Part shown: one piece after another, positions 10,966-21,785 of the stretch
Numbering within the stretch: the first letter of the stretch is position 1
Layout: every line of letters starts with the position of its first letter
Source: Undaria pinnatifida
Lineage: Eukaryota; Sar; Phaeophyceae; Laminariales; Alariaceae
DNA: 64,000 nt
Direction: 5' to 3'
Assembly (NCBI GenBank): GCA_012845835.1
Contig: JABAKD010000002.1
Coordinates: 14,301,629 to 14,365,628 of the forward strand
Program-made: the position numbers and the translations under genes
The notes under the pieces: generated by a model
Told to the model about the DNA's origin: nothing
What the model saw: only the letters and a program-made list of their open reading frames with translations
The model's database searches: none

Positions 10966-11810
10966 GGATCTTGCAGGACTGTTAATGGTGAGAGTTGATT
11001 CGTTCGCTGTTTACGGGTCGATTCGTTCGAAGATTCGGAACCTAAAGGAATGATAGCGTCATATCTTGAAGCAGATTCAAGCATGTTCGAAATATTCAAG
11101 GTTTAATTTTTTAGCAAGATATAGGATGATTGGTACAGCTAGATATACGGGTATTCGAGATATGGAACATCACCCTTCGGCAGGACTGTTAACGGTGCGG
11201 GTCAATTCGTTCGCTGTTTACGGGTCAATTCTAACTATGATTGTAGTACTGCTGTTGTACGCAGGAGTGCTGCTGTTGTTGTAGCCCTGCTGTACAATAG
11301 TAGGAGTACTGCTGCGGTAAATCATTACAGTCTGCTCTGAAACGGGCCCCAGAGGAATGGAATATAGATGCCAGGTACATAGATTACATACGTAGTATAG
11401 ATTACTGTTGTTGTATCCAAGAACTCATGAGGGTGTACGATAGACAATGCGCACCACGGGTTCGGCTCGGACATGCGGAGGATCACCAGGCTTCGTATTA
11501 AGCGCCACGCGCCAATAGTCTTTCTCCTGACGCCCCCCCCCCTTGCCATTTAAACATCTCGACTACTACTATCATCCTTGCCGAACCGCTTGCTCGGCAC
11601 GAAGTGCTTTCGCGGTACCAAAACTGAGCCCACCTCGACTGTTGGTGCATTTCTGATACTTGAGACTGAGAAACGAGGTTGCAAATTGAGCATCAACACT
11701 TTTCAGCATTTCCTTCGTCCTGCAACACTTGGCATTGCCTTGATTCTTAACACACGCGCCTCTGTGTCAGATATGGAAACACGAGCGAGCGCCATCACAC
11801 AGAGTGCATC
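10966..11810. other. Unassigned region
   Basis: Contains CTGCTGTTGTACGCAGGAG-type short repeats (11240-11310) and a C run at 11531-11541. A plus-strand frame of 99 codons (11578-11877) ends in the microsatellite and has no recognisable domain. Confidence 0.35.
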
Positions 11811-11876
11811 TCCCACACCTCTCACACACACACCTCTCACACACACCTCTCACACACACCTCTCCTTATTATCCTG
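11811..11876 (+). repeat. CACACACCTCT minisatellite
   Basis: About four to five copies of an 11- to 13-bp CACACACCTCT unit in tandem. Confidence 0.9.
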
Positions 11877-11900
11877 AGAACTGGGACTATTCAGAGAACA

Positions 11901-12413
11901 CTAAAAACGAGGGACTGATTGATATTTTTCATGAAAAGACGAATGTTGGTCCTGCCAATATCGAAGATCGGAAAATCCACCGAAAAAGGGTGTTCGTCCC
12001 GATCTGAGACTGAGATCAGGACAAGGTATTTTATAACTAATTTTCAAGGACGTCAGCCGTGAGTTTGACTCCAGATGTTGTCCCGAGGTTAGGCGCGATT
12101 TTGCCCCCGCGCACACACACGGAACAGCAGTCATTGGGGAAGATGCGGCAGCCTCCTGGATCATTTGCCGAGCAGCTGCTGCTTGACCCTCGCGAAGCTC
12201 GATCGCCATGATCTGTAGCGTTTTGTGGCGTTGCGACGCGTTTGTGTTTGTTTCGGGTTTTCGAAATCGTGCAACCACCCCTCTAAAAAAGCCAACGAAT
12301 ATATTGAACATTGTTGTTAGCTTCTGCATCGACTCGTTTTTACCGTACACACTGTTTAGAAATCTGATGTCGGCAGCTTGATCTTTAGGCGGCGAAAGGA
12401 ATGTCAGGAACAT
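11901..12413 (-). CDS. Anonymous 170-aa ORF, possibly exonic or transposon-derived
   Basis: The frame starts with ATG at 12413, directly after an acceptor-like GGTCCTAG, and is open for 170 codons. The first half (with GKNESMQKLTTMFNIFVGFF and an Ala/Gln-rich helix-like stretch near residue 80) looks like ordinary protein. The last third overlaps a 40-bp phrase (about 12030-12072) also found inverted at 54419-54463, so at least that end is repeat-derived. No domain is recognised. The right end of the ORF touches the foldback element at 12.45 kb. It could be a truncated exon, a captured gene fragment or chance. Confidence 0.3.
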   Translation of the reverse strand: MFLTFLSPPKDQAADIRFLNSVYGKNESMQKLTTMFNIFVGFFRGVVARFRKPETNTNASQRHKTLQIMAIELREGQAAAARQMIQEAAASSPMTAVPCVCAGAKSRLTSGQHLESNSRLTSLKISYKIPCPDLSLRSGRTPFFGGFSDLRYWQDQHSSFHEKYQSVPRF

Positions 12414-12445
12414 CTAGGACCTAGATCGGGGTACAATAATAAACA

Positions 12446-13645
12446 GTGGCCTCAGAACCGGACAGTCTATCCACTAGACCACAAAGTCACAGTGACTCTG
12501 TGATCTCGTAGATAGTCCTATAAATCTACTTACAAATATCGATTTCCTGAGCGGCCTCCATTTTTTTTGCTTCCTACATTAACTTTGAGATGTTCTCCTC
12601 CCCGGACGGCTGAGCGGGGGCTCGGATGCCTGAAACAGCGTTTCTCAGCGCTTCTCAGATTTTGATTTTCTTTTCGAAATTCAACACCACGTACCGGTAC
12701 TACTACACCAGGTTTGTACATACCAGGTTTTTCTACGTTGTTGAATCACAATGCACGCCCAGCTCAGATCAGCCCGGCTATATATGGCTCAGCAGCGCAG
12801 CGTAGCGCCGTGCGGTGCGCTGTCGGTGCTGTGTTGTGCTGCGCTGTGCTTTCTTTCGAACATACGTGTATACACAGAGTAGATCTACTTGGTATGCACC
12901 TGGTACTGGTACGAGTATGCAAGGGCCCCGCTCCGCGGGCAGCTGACGCCGCCCACTACGCTCGCGCAAGGAAGAAGTCAACTAAAACATGTAAAGGGGG
13001 CAGAAAGAAGAGGCCCATGATTTGGTGCGAACAGCGAATTGATATTGCCAAGAGCTGCGTGTGCAGAGCAAATTGCCCTGTGCTGTGTTGTGTAGTTGTT
13101 GGCGGTGTCGTGTTCTGATCGGCAGTACGGGTATAATGTACGTGGGATGAAAGACATGGGGACCGAGAGATGAAATGAAGAAAAAGCAAAAGACGTGTAC
13201 ACAACACGTATACCTGGTACTGCTGTATGTTCGAAAGAAAGAAAAGCGCAGCACGACACAGCACCGCAGCGCAGGCAAGGCACGGCACCGCACGGCGCTG
13301 CGCTGCGCTGCTGAGCTATATATAGCTGGGCTGATCCGAGCTGGGCGTGCATTGTGATTCAACAACGTAGTACCTGGTATGTACTAACCTATTGTAGTAG
13401 TACCGGTACGTGCTATTGTTTTTTTTTTAGAAGCGCTGAGAAACGCTGTTTCAGGCATCCGAGCCCCCGCTCAGCCGTCCGGAGAGGAGAATATCTTAAA
13501 GTTAGTGTGGGAAGCAAAAATATGGAAGCCGCTCAGGAAATCAATATTTTCAAGTATGTTGATAGGACTATCCACGAGACCACAGAGTCACTGTGACTTG
13601 TGGTCTAGTGGATAGAGTGTCCACTTTTGAGCCTGTGGTGTGCGT
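12446..13645. mobile_element. Foldback element with about 420-bp inverted arms ending in tRNA-like sequence
   Basis: The left arm (about 12446-12866) is the inverted counterpart of the right arm (about 13231-13645). Paired landmarks are TTTCTTTCGAACATAC, the TTGAATCACAATGCACGCCC phrase, CAGCGTTTCTCAGCGCTTCT, GCTGAGCGGGGGCTCGG, GATTTCCTGAGCGGC, GATAGTCCTAT, the hairpin GTCACAGTGACTCTG, and outermost GGTCTAGTGGATAG, an RNA polymerase III A-box-like sequence. The central spacer (about 12867-13230) holds GCTCCGCGGGC and CCATGATTTGGTGCGAACAG, also present near 25.4 kb. No transposase is encoded. Confidence 0.85.
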
Positions 13646-13660
13646 GGGTTCGAATCCCGA
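13598..13660 (+). ncRNA. tRNA-like sequence (A box and B box, no cloverleaf)
   Basis: GTGGTCTAGTGGATAG (A-box-like) and GGGTTCGAATCCC (B-box-like) sit at tRNA spacing. A paired 7-bp acceptor stem is not visible, so this is a tRNA-derived repeat rather than a functional tRNA gene. It forms the outer end of the foldback right arm. Confidence 0.6.
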
Positions 13661-13704
13661 TATCATGGGGGGGGGAGGAGTATAGGACTACCCACTATTA
13701 TGGA

Positions 13705-14050
13705 CCACAGAGTCACTGTGACTTTGTTGTCTAGTGGAGAGACTGTCCGCTTCTGAGCCTGGTGTACGTGGTTTCGAATCCCGGTGTCATCGACGAACAA
13801 AATATTGATACTGATAAAAAAAGCTTTGATAGTATACTCGTAAAAAAAGGAGAAGGTGAGGAGCGCTGAGAAGAACACCACAGAGTCACTGTGACTTAAT
13901 GGTCTAGTGGATAGATTGTCCGCTTATGAGCGAGGTGTGCGTTTGTTCGAATCCCTGTGACATCGACGAACAAAATATTGATACTGATAAAAAAAACATT
14001 GATAGTATACTCATCAAAAAAGGAAACGGTGAGAAGCGCTGAGAAGCACT
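13705..14050 (+). repeat. Tandem duplication of hairpin + tRNA-like + A-rich unit (about 175 bp, two copies)
   Basis: Each copy has the hairpin CACAGAGTCACTGTGACT, a tRNA-like stretch with TCTAGTGGA..GA and a TTCGAATCC box, CATCGACGAACAAAATATTG, GATACTGATAAAAAA and GGTGAGAAGCGCTGAGAAG. Copies start near 13707 and 13880. The end of the second copy leads into a third copy of the foldback arm. Confidence 0.85.
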
Positions 14051-14160
14051 GTTTTAGGCATCCGAGCCCGCTCAACCGTCCGGAGAGGAGAATGTCTCAA
14101 AGTTAGTGTGGGAAGCGAAGAAAACGGAGGCCGCTCAGGAAATCGATATTTGTAAGTATT
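14033..14160 (+). repeat. Solo copy of the foldback arm
   Basis: GAGAAGCACTGTTTTAGGCA, CCGTCCGGAGAGGAGAATGT, AAAGTTAGTGTGGGAAGC and CCGCTCAGGAAATCGATATT match the right arm of the neighbouring foldback element in order and orientation. Confidence 0.85.
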
Positions 14161-14189
14161 TCTATATGGACATGTATATAACATAGTAA

Positions 14190-14490
14190 GATTCTGTCTT
14201 TTTCGACCGGCGGCGCGTTTTCGCGCCGGCGCCGCTCGCCCCGGCCGTCGCCCTAAGGCTCAAGGGGCGCGCCCCCGGGGCAAGGGGCGCTCGCCCTCGC
14301 CCCGTGGCCCGCGTGGCGCGCTCTCGAAGCCTCAAAAATGTGGTCCGTTTCGCGGGGACGCTTTGGGCCCGTGCCCCCCCCGCCGCACGGTGGGCCCAAG
14401 ACATTGAAGAAAAAAAAGGGTTAAGAGCACGTCGCAAGAAAAAACACTCCGCCGCTCGCTCACACGAGATAATGCGACCGAACCCTCCCA
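14190..14490. other. Strongly GC-rich island
   Basis: About 300 bp with many GGCGC/GCGCC and CCCCGGGG-type strings, far richer in G+C than the flanks. Frames on both strands stay open because stops are rare in such DNA. No CpG-island promoter or rRNA motif could be recognised. Confidence 0.5.
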
Positions 14491-14501
14491 CACCCTAGCA
14501 C

Positions 14502-14735
14502 CCGCACACGGGACCATGAGCAGCGCCGACATGGTTCCGGACACCAAGAGCAACTCGCCTTCCGGGCTCAGAGCTGCACTGCTGTTGTCTATCGTGCATC
14601 CTTCGCGCGGACGTGCCAACACGCTCGCTCGAACTGAAGGCGGGGAGCAGGTTGCAGGAAGAGGGGCTTCTGTCGCGCAGGAACTCTGGCTGGGTTGCCC
14701 ACATAACAAGGTAGGGCACATCATGATATAATAAA
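14502..14735 (-). CDS. Candidate exon, WD-repeat-like phrase
   Basis: On the minus strand one frame reads through PTLLCGQPSQSSCATEAP, a Pro/Arg-rich part and then IDNSSAALSPEGELLLVSGT and MSALLMVPC. The ALSPEGELLLVSGT phrase resembles the strand pattern of a WD40 blade, but one blade is not enough to name a protein. The base composition matches the DHHC exons better than the repeats. A frame running the opposite way also stays open, so coding is not proven. Confidence 0.25.
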
Positions 14736-14808
14736 GAGCAAGCAACTTTATATTCCCGTCCATATACGTCCATATACGGAATGCAAACCCTATTTTTTAG
14801 ACTATTTT

Positions 14809-15028
14809 TCAGAATCGGCGAAACTCTTCAGACGCCGTGACCACAGCCCCAAACGCCTTGCCCAGGTCAAACGCCCAGGAGGGGACGAGTCTCCTCGACT
14901 CAGAGAGGCCGGGGCTGCCGATTTTCGTCGCGGTTTGGCGCGTACCGGCCGAGCGAGGGCGGCGGGAGCTGGGAACCTCGCTGTAGAGTGGAGCACCGTG
15001 CACCAGCACGAGGATTATGCACCTCTTT
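14809..15028 (-). CDS. Candidate exon ending in a stop
   Basis: A minus-strand frame reads CIILVLVHGAPLYSEVPSS, then a basic stretch, then LVPSWAFDLGKAFGAVVTAS and EEFRRF before a TGA at 14809. It looks protein-like and lies 75 bp upstream (minus strand) of the preceding candidate exon, but because it ends in a stop, the two could belong together only through a donor inside it. No family recognised. Confidence 0.25.
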
Positions 15029-15034
15029 GTCCAG

Positions 15035-15415
15035 ATATATAGTGAACGTTTCGATATTCATGTTAATAAGCGAACGATCTTTATTTTCTGTGATTTTTGG
15101 ACAACTGAACCAGAAACGAATTCAGAAATATAATGAAGGTTTGATGTTCATGTTCATAAGTAAACGGTCTTTATACTTGCGTGCATTTTGGATACTACAT
15201 GATAAACGAAATTCGCATTCTGCACCCTTTGCCCAGAAATATAATGGATGGTTTGATATTGGTGTTTATGAGCAAACAGTCTTTATGTTCCAGCGCACTT
15301 TGGATACTGCAAGATAAACGAAATCAGAAATATACTGAACGGTTTGATATTCATGTCAATATGCAAACGGTTTTTATATTTCCGTGCAGTTTGCACACTG
15401 TACGAGAAAGGATTT
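15035..15415 (+). repeat. Tandem repeat, unit about 100 bp, four copies
   Basis: The phrase GTTTGATATTCATGTTNATA, AGCAAACGGTCTTTATNTT, GTGCANTTTGGATACT and GAAATCAGAAATATA recurs near 15042, 15130, 15248 and 15338, with 10-20 percent divergence. Confidence 0.85.
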
Positions 15416-16740
15416 GTTATGCCCGGCAAATCCAGCTTTACCCCACGCCCACAGGGTTTGCCCGCTACCGCAACAGGCGCAAAGGCCCGGGACCGCGGGT
15501 AATAACCTGTTGCTTGCTAGTGTTGCAGTTTGGTGGTGGTTGTGGTGGTGGTGGTGCTTCTGCAGAGTGGGTACATACGCAAGCAAACATACAGCCAGCT
15601 GTATCGTGGGCCAGGCAAGAGTTCGGGCGTTTCACGTACGTACACGAAGGAGTGCTCCTATGCATGGTAGCTGGGCTATAATAGCTGGGCTGCGTTGTTA
15701 ATTTGGATAACCCCCCCCAGTCCTCTGCTGCTAGCAACCGCGAGGGCCCGAGACTAAGCAACATAAACTGCCACGTGCTGGTGTTGTAGTCTGGTGGTGG
15801 TGGTGAGGGTGATGGTGTTGCTGCTGCTCTGGCGTAGTCACACGCAAGTACATGGCCTGCGTTGAAAAACGCACGATACGTGTGCTATTATCGTTTTTAC
15901 AAGGGCTCCTGCACAGGGGCCGGCAACACTTACATTTTTAATTCTGTTGTTTTGTGATTGGACGTGTACTGCTTTGGAGTGATCGATGATGCTGCTTTTT
16001 TCGTCTAAATCGCAAAACACGATAAAGTCGATTACGCACGTGTGGTGTTGCTCTGTTACAAGGGCGCCTCATGGGGGGCGGCCAATTGTCTTTAATTCAT
16101 GCGTTTTTGTTTTTTTGTGTTTGCTTTCCATCATGGAGCTGTGAAGTCATTGTTGATGCTGCACGATGCTGCTACTCTTCTGCTGTGTATAACTCACATG
16201 TTATCTTTTGAAGGGCTCCGCATGAGGGGCGGTATTTTTTCGCGCGTTCACCCTGCGTCTTTTGTTTATTTTTTGTGTTTTGCTCCCAAAATCATTTTAT
16301 ACAATAATACATGTGATGCATCAGGTTTCTGCTACGTTTGTTTCTTTTCACTTTCAATTTTTTTTTTGGTTTTCCATTATTTCCATTTTTCTCATAGGAA
16401 GCCTTTTACATTCACCTTGAACTTCCACATTCCTGCACCGTGCAACACGCACGGACCAGGCACGTACGCACGTGTGCGTTCCTATGCGTAGTAATCGTTG
16501 TATCGATGTACTACGTACGTAGCTCTAACGTGCGGGTACAATTGAAGCGCACGGCAGCGCTACTAGCAGTATAGGGCGGTAAAGTGTTGAAAGCATGCTG
16601 CTTGCTGCTGTTCTGCTGCTAGTATTGCTGTTGTGCTGCTAGGACACGAGACGACACTTACTTGGGGTTGGGTTACCTACCGTCAACTACTAATCCTCCT
16701 GTTGATACAGTAGTACGTGTCTACGTACCTTCAACGGCTG
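15416..16740. other. Unassigned, with short duplicated phrases
   Basis: A GTGGTGGT-rich stretch preceded by TTGCTNGTGTTG recurs at 15515-15580 and 15780-15840. A phrase with CATGGGGGGCGG..AATT and GTTTTTTTGTGTTTGCT recurs at about 16070 and 16215-16290. There are T-rich tracts at 16100-16400. No gene is supported. Confidence 0.4.
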
Positions 16741-17250
16741 CTGTCGTATGATGAAAATATATACCGGTACCTGAGATTCGCGAGGGGGAATGTAGTGGGC
16801 ATTGACTACACAAGGGGGGTCGAGCCCACACAAGTGGGAGAGCTTGGTCTTGCGCCGCGAGCGATCGCCCGATTGGTCGGGTACGCCCGGTCGCTCGGTC
16901 GCTCCACCTCGGTCTGGGGCTTTAATAGGTATCGTCCAACACCCTGCGACCTCTGCCGTCCCCAAGTATGATACGACTTTACGTTTCAAGCCGTGCCTCC
17001 CTATCACCTGCAACCTTGCGTCACCCCGTGAGCAACGCCCTACTCCCCGAAGGGGAGCCTTGTATGTATATGTATAATTACCCGCAGTGCCTCTTTTTTT
17101 CGGACACATCTCTCGTGCTCGCACCTTTATCCGAAACGTCAGAGAGGGTGAGCACAATTCGACCCTTGGGGTCACGTTGCCGGAGGTTTGGGCGCGATCC
17201 GTGCTGTGTGTCGCGCGTGGCAAGCCTTTTAAACTTGTTTGGCCTTTGGG
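16741..17250. other. Unassigned GC-moderate block with overlapping open frames
   Basis: A 187-codon minus-strand frame (16690-17253) and a 153-codon plus-strand frame (16968-17429) overlap. Neither shows a signal peptide, domain or splice pattern. GATCGCCCGATTGGTCGGGT and CGGTCGCTCGGTCGCTCC at 16860-16910 are internal repeats. Confidence 0.35.
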
Positions 17251-17264
17251 CATATTTAGGGCAA

Positions 17265-17415
17265 ATCCCCGGGTTTCAGCAGCATCCCTGGGGATGGTGT
17301 TTCCGCATCCCCCCGGGGATTAAGTTTCCGCATCCCACAGGGGAATGGGTTTACTTATCCCCCCGGGGATGGCGTTTTCGCATGCCCCCGGGGATCGGGA
17401 TTACGCATCCCCCTT
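17265..17415. repeat. Palindromic CCCCGGGGAT minisatellite, unit about 28 bp
   Basis: Five copies of a unit with the palindromic core ATCCCCCCGGGGAT and the tail GGNGTTTNCGC. Because the core is self-complementary, each unit could fold on either strand. Confidence 0.85.
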
Positions 17416-17479
17416 CCCGGTGTACGTAGGCAAGATTTTGATGCAAACTGGTTTTTTCTGCTAGAAGGTACACGTGCAT

Positions 17480-18600
17480 TTCCTTATTTCTGCAGAGCAC
17501 CACGCTACGATCCTGCTGCCCAGCAGCAGTCCGGCCCACTAGCAGCAGCAGCAGCCTGCAACTCTATGCGCGTGTGGCTGTTGTTTCAGTAGCCGATTGC
17601 TTTGGTCGGAGCCTGCGATGCTCTACCCGCCTATACGCCACCACCTCTCGCTGCTGCTACTGCTGCTTCTGTCAAGTGTTAAGTGACGTGCCGGTGTAAA
17701 GTGCCACTCTGGTAAGGATCGTTTGAATATCATATTGGTACCTAAACGGTCCTTATATTTATGTTCATGTTGGTATGCTTGGTAAGTGATATCGTATCAT
17801 ACCACGTCAGATTTTATAGTTTTCAGTCTTGAGAGCACACAGCTTACAAAAGCAAAGACACCGTGCAGATATCACAACGCTACAACCCTGCCGCCCAGCA
17901 GCAGTGCAGCCCCCTAGCAGCAGCAGCCTGCAACTCTATGCCCGTGTGGCTGCTGTAGCTGATTGCTTTCACACCTCTCGGTGCCGCCGCTGCTGTGTTG
18001 TGCAATTCTGCCACTGCGTGCGCGTACCCATCGATGCGGAAACATAGGGACCTTTATAATGGTAATTTAGATACCAACCCATCCTTACATTCATGTCCAC
18101 AGAGGCAGTTTTTCACGGGTAATTTTCTGTGTTTTTTTTGCCAAGATCGTAGATGATAAACAGAAAACAACATGCGTAAAGCATAACGCTACAACCCTGC
18201 CGCACAGCAGCAGCGGTAGGCAAGGCCATTTATGTGCGCGTGGCGTGTCCTCGCTATGCTGCGGCGGGTTGCTTGTGTCGGAGCCTGTCATTTGTCACCC
18301 CACCATACCACACGGTTCTGCTCTGCTGCCGCCGGGTGCGCGTGTCCATCGACGCGGAAACATAGGGACCTTTGTAACAGTAATTTAGATACCAACACAT
18401 CCTTACATTTACGTCCACATGGGCGGTTTTTTAACGAATATGTTTCTGTTTTTTGTTTTTTTGCCAAGATTGCAGATGACAGGAGACAACATACTACAGT
18501 ACGTAGAGCAAAACGCTACAGAGGCAGGACCATGTGCGCGTGCCGTACCCTCTCTATAATGCGGCGAATTGCTTTTGTCATAGCCTGTCATGTATTATCT
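17480..18600. repeat. Degenerate tandem repeat, unit about 310-370 bp
   Basis: The phrase ACGCTACAACCCTGCCGC with CAGCAGCAG recurs near 17505, 17875 and 18185, with a worn copy near 18510. GGAAACATAGGGACCTTT, TAATTTAGATACCAACNCAT and CCTTACATTNANGTCCACA recur near 18040 and 18355. The last two units are about 315 bp apart and best preserved. Confidence 0.85.
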
Positions 18601-19149
18601 TCTTGCTCCCTCGTTCCTAATACGTGCTGTTTACATAGCATTCTACAGTAAGCCACATCCCACGCCACATGTGCCCCTTCTCGCTTCCTGGCGGTCCCTA
18701 ACCTGGAGGTCGAAGTGTGACGCTATTCTCGAAATCATACATATCATACGGTGTAAAAGTTTTGTGTGTTTTGTGTATTTTCTCAACAACAGATCGGCCG
18801 TAGGCACGTCTATATCGAGTACCCAATTAGTACTAAAAGTACTAGACTATATTGCTATTGAGTACACCCAAGAAGTACTGCGGGTCAAATGCGAAACCGT
18901 TGTTTTGTCTGGGCAAGTTTTTTTGTAGTGTACAATAAAAGCAATGGAATATGGAATATGGCCATTATCATCCATAACGTCCGGTAGTGATAATAATGTG
19001 ACAATAATGTTAACGTGTCCTTGAGCCACTCCCCTAGGCGCTTCCCGGAGGGGACCCTTGTAGACGCATATCTATACTCGTACGTCATACCAGTACCTGG
19101 TATATAGCTGAGGCAAGTGGTACATCCGCCATAAATATATACATAAAAG
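18601..19149. other. Unassigned region
   Basis: AT-rich with no supportable gene. A TACCTGGTA sits at 19094-19102. Confidence 0.35.
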
Positions 19150-19345
19150 TGCAATCGGAAGTCAGCGTGGGTGCGTAACAGGCCCTTTGCTGCTACCAGT
19201 AGCTACCAGATGCATACGCTTAGTAGCTACCAGGCACATACGCTTCAAGACTCGCAGCTGAAACCGACTACCTGGTACACCGCATGCCACCCAGGAAAGA
19301 AAACCAATCTGTACAAATCCGAGGATGTGCCTGTGATACGAAAGA
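19150..19345 (-). repeat. Dispersed repeat E, partial copy
   Basis: Reverse complement of the 44.3-44.42 kb and 60.88-60.98 kb segments. Shared landmarks on this strand are TCGGAAGTCAGC, the duplicated CTACCAGNNNCATACGCTT phrase, GACTCGCAGCTGAAACC and GCATGCCACCCAGGAAAGAA. A TACCTGGTA lies inside at 19269-19277, the same place as in the 44 kb copy's outer part. Confidence 0.8.
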
Positions 19346-19394
19346 CCAGCACCAAGAAAAATCCTGGGGATTTATCAACTATCCAATCGAAATG

Positions 19395-20545
19395 ACGTCG
19401 TACGACGTATTCGACCTGGATTTCGATAACTGTTGCACAGCAGCACAGGACATCGAAGACTGTTGCTATTGGCGAGGCAATGTTGCACGGAAAGTTTAGA
19501 TATCGAAGATACCAGCAAACTATTCATGCACGATTGTCTATGTGGGCTTATTTTCTGTTTTTTTTAGGGCTTTTCGTGGTCCAATGGTGCGGGCCGGGGG
19601 GGGGGGGGGGGTAGTTGACCAAGGATTTTGGAAAATTGATGGGTCGGGCCTAGACGGGCCGAGAATTTTGAGAGATTGATGGGCCGGGCCGGGCTGGGCC
19701 GGGCCGAGAATTTTGAAAATTTGATAGACCGGGCCGGGCCGCGGCCCATGAGACATACGCCTTAACGAAGCTCTGAGTTATTATCTAGGATATCGCAGGC
19801 CGTCCCGGGCCGCGGCCCATGACATGTGGAGTACTGCCAAATAAAAATACAAACGGCTACGAACCGGTATATAATATACCTGGCGTAAGACCGGTGACAA
19901 TGGAAGGCCAAAAGTTTGAAATTCCCGAAGATCCCACCCAAACTTTGCCTGGACGGTCGCCTATGGGCCCAATTTGGTAGATTTTTGGAAGTTTTCAAAT
20001 TTCCGGTATAAGAAGAGTTCTCGCGGCGATCTTGGCCAAACATCTGCTTGAGAAATTCTCAAGCAGATATTGGATGAGACGCGGCGTAATTTCATGTTCT
20101 TCACACACTTCGTTCGACGAAATCAACGACAGCGTCGTGAACTCTGAACGTGGCGAGCTCGTTAGGGGCTCCGACCCCTCCTTGGTGTACAGCGCTCACT
20201 CTACGGCCGGTGATATGTGTCGGGCGCCGATCAGGCTTGTTAAAAACACGTTTGGCGGCTGGTGTGTAGAAAACTGAGACAAAATCTTTATCGCTCCCAG
20301 CAGGCGAAACACAGAATTTTGAGAGGATGTGACGGAAGACCACAGACAGGACAACACAAGCAACCTCTGCCCTAGGGCATGTATCGAGATGAACACTCTT
20401 CAGCGCTGTCACCTACACTCATGTGGCCTTGTCCGGAACGAAGAGGAGTGACCATGGGTGGTTGTCTCTATCTCGAGATCGAAGGTCAAATCGTGTTTGG
20501 TGGACAGTATTGATCAAAGCTTGATGAAAAATAGACAAATTGACC
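19395..20545 (+). repeat. Dispersed repeat D, copy 1 (interrupted)
   Basis: Segments 19395-19500 and 19960-20545 match 22825-23490 in the same order: GGCGATGTTGCACNNANAAG, CAGCAAACNATTC, CCTATGGGCCCAA, CGACGAAATCAACNACAGCG, AACGTGGCGAGCTCGTTAGG, GGGCGCCGATCAGGCTT, CACTCATGTGGCCTTG and CTTGATGAAAAAT. In this copy a GGGCCGGGCC-rich block (19560-19960) splits the repeat. No protein is encoded. Confidence 0.85.
19590..19830. repeat. GGGCCGGGCC-rich minisatellite
   Basis: Three to four copies of a unit with GATGGGCCGGGCC, GGGCCGAGAATTTTGA and then TTGAT (near 19637, 19677 and 19718), closing with GGGCCGCGGCCCATGA, which recurs at 19808. The preceding 19596-19611 is a pure G run. Confidence 0.85.
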
Positions 20546-21369
20546 TGTTGGAACGCATGACCAAGAAAGAACCAGAAAAAAGAAAATGTAATCGTGTTTT
20601 CCCCATAGCGACGATACCCGCAATCTTTCAGCAAATAGCCCCAAAAAACGCTTTGGAAACTTTGTGGCCAAACTATCGGCTTTCCACTGTCGTCGGTATA
20701 ATGCGCAATGATCAGCTGGTAATATAACTACTTATTTTTTTGTCGTTTTGCTGGAAGTGCTCGGTTGGTGCATCCGTGGCATCTCCGGGGGTCCCCTTCG
20801 GACACCGCCTTCGTCCATCACTTGCGGAACGGTCCAGCTTTTATTTGATGTCTTGCTGCGCCTTTTGTTTGCGCTCTTCCAATTCGGGTTGGGTTTGGCC
20901 TATTTCTATTCCCCCGATCCCAGAAATAATTATCTTCCATGAACACAGGACCCAAAATGGCCCAAATGGGTCCATATCTTCCATTTTTTTTTATTGGGTT
21001 TGTTTTTTCGGGTTTCGAACCGAACAATAATGTTGGCCAGGACAACCCGCAATTGCCCCGGGCGAGTGAAAACATCGCGTGAGCAGGACACTAGCATAAA
21101 TCTACGCACGTATCATATGCGTGCAGCAGCAGAAGCGAGTGGGCTCGCTTGGCAGATGGTTTGCACACACCAAGCTACAACTTAGCGAAGGCACGGCCCG
21201 TGTGACGAGACCATGCCAACTGGAGGTCGCGGCGAAGGCCGGCAAAGCCACGTGGCGGAGGGTCGGCAGGGTCAAGGTGCGACATCGATGACACCACCGC
21301 GTGCTTTGTCGACTACGGCTGCAGCTTGTTGGCGCGGATGCTCTGTGTCCTGGTTTGGTGTTTTTTTGC
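20546..21369. other. Unassigned, with a phrase shared with 62.9 kb
   Basis: TTGCGGAACGGTCCAGCTTT at 20820 recurs near 62910, and the nearby cysteine/phenylalanine-coding stretch is weakly similar there too. No gene is supported. Confidence 0.4.
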
Positions 21370-21785
21370 TGCACTCCACCTTGTGGTCAGCGAAAAAGTA
21401 GTCGTGCTTCGAGCCCTGCGGCGACACACGCACACCGCACAGCACAACCACCAAGCACTGAACAACACGCCTCGGTGTTGATGGACAGCCTTTGCATGAT
21501 TTCCGTAGAGCACAGCACACATGCAAAAGCAGCAGCAGCTATTTGGTACCTGTCATGTAATTTTTCTGCTGCTGACTCCATCTAACGGTCAGCGAAAAAC
21601 ATATTCATGCTTTGGGCCCTGCGGCGATGCACGCACACCGCACAACACGCCCCATGCAAGCAAGCACAGCGCGCCCCGGCGGCGTCGTTGGACAGCTGTC
21701 GCATGATTGCCGCAGAGCACAGAGAACACATGCAGCAACAGCTACTTGGTACCTGGCCTGACGTGCAATTATTTTCTCAATCCCC
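21370..21785. repeat. Tandem duplication, unit about 205 bp
   Basis: Each copy has GGTCAGCGAAAAA, GCCCTGCGGCGA, GCACGCACACCGCACA, TGGACAGC, GCATGATT, GCAGAGCACAG, CACATGCA and ACTTGGTACCTG. Copies begin near 21385 and 21588. Confidence 0.85.

Noticed and set aside
13598-13960. Three tRNA-like sequences read as functional tRNA genes
   Set aside because: A and B boxes are present but no 7-bp acceptor stem or clear anticodon arm forms, and they lie in a duplicated repeat module.
14190-14490. GC-rich island as a ribosomal RNA fragment
   Set aside because: No universally conserved rRNA stretch could be found in it on either strand.
16690-17253. 187-codon minus-strand ORF
   Set aside because: Overlapped by an equally open plus-strand frame; no motif, and internal short repeats.
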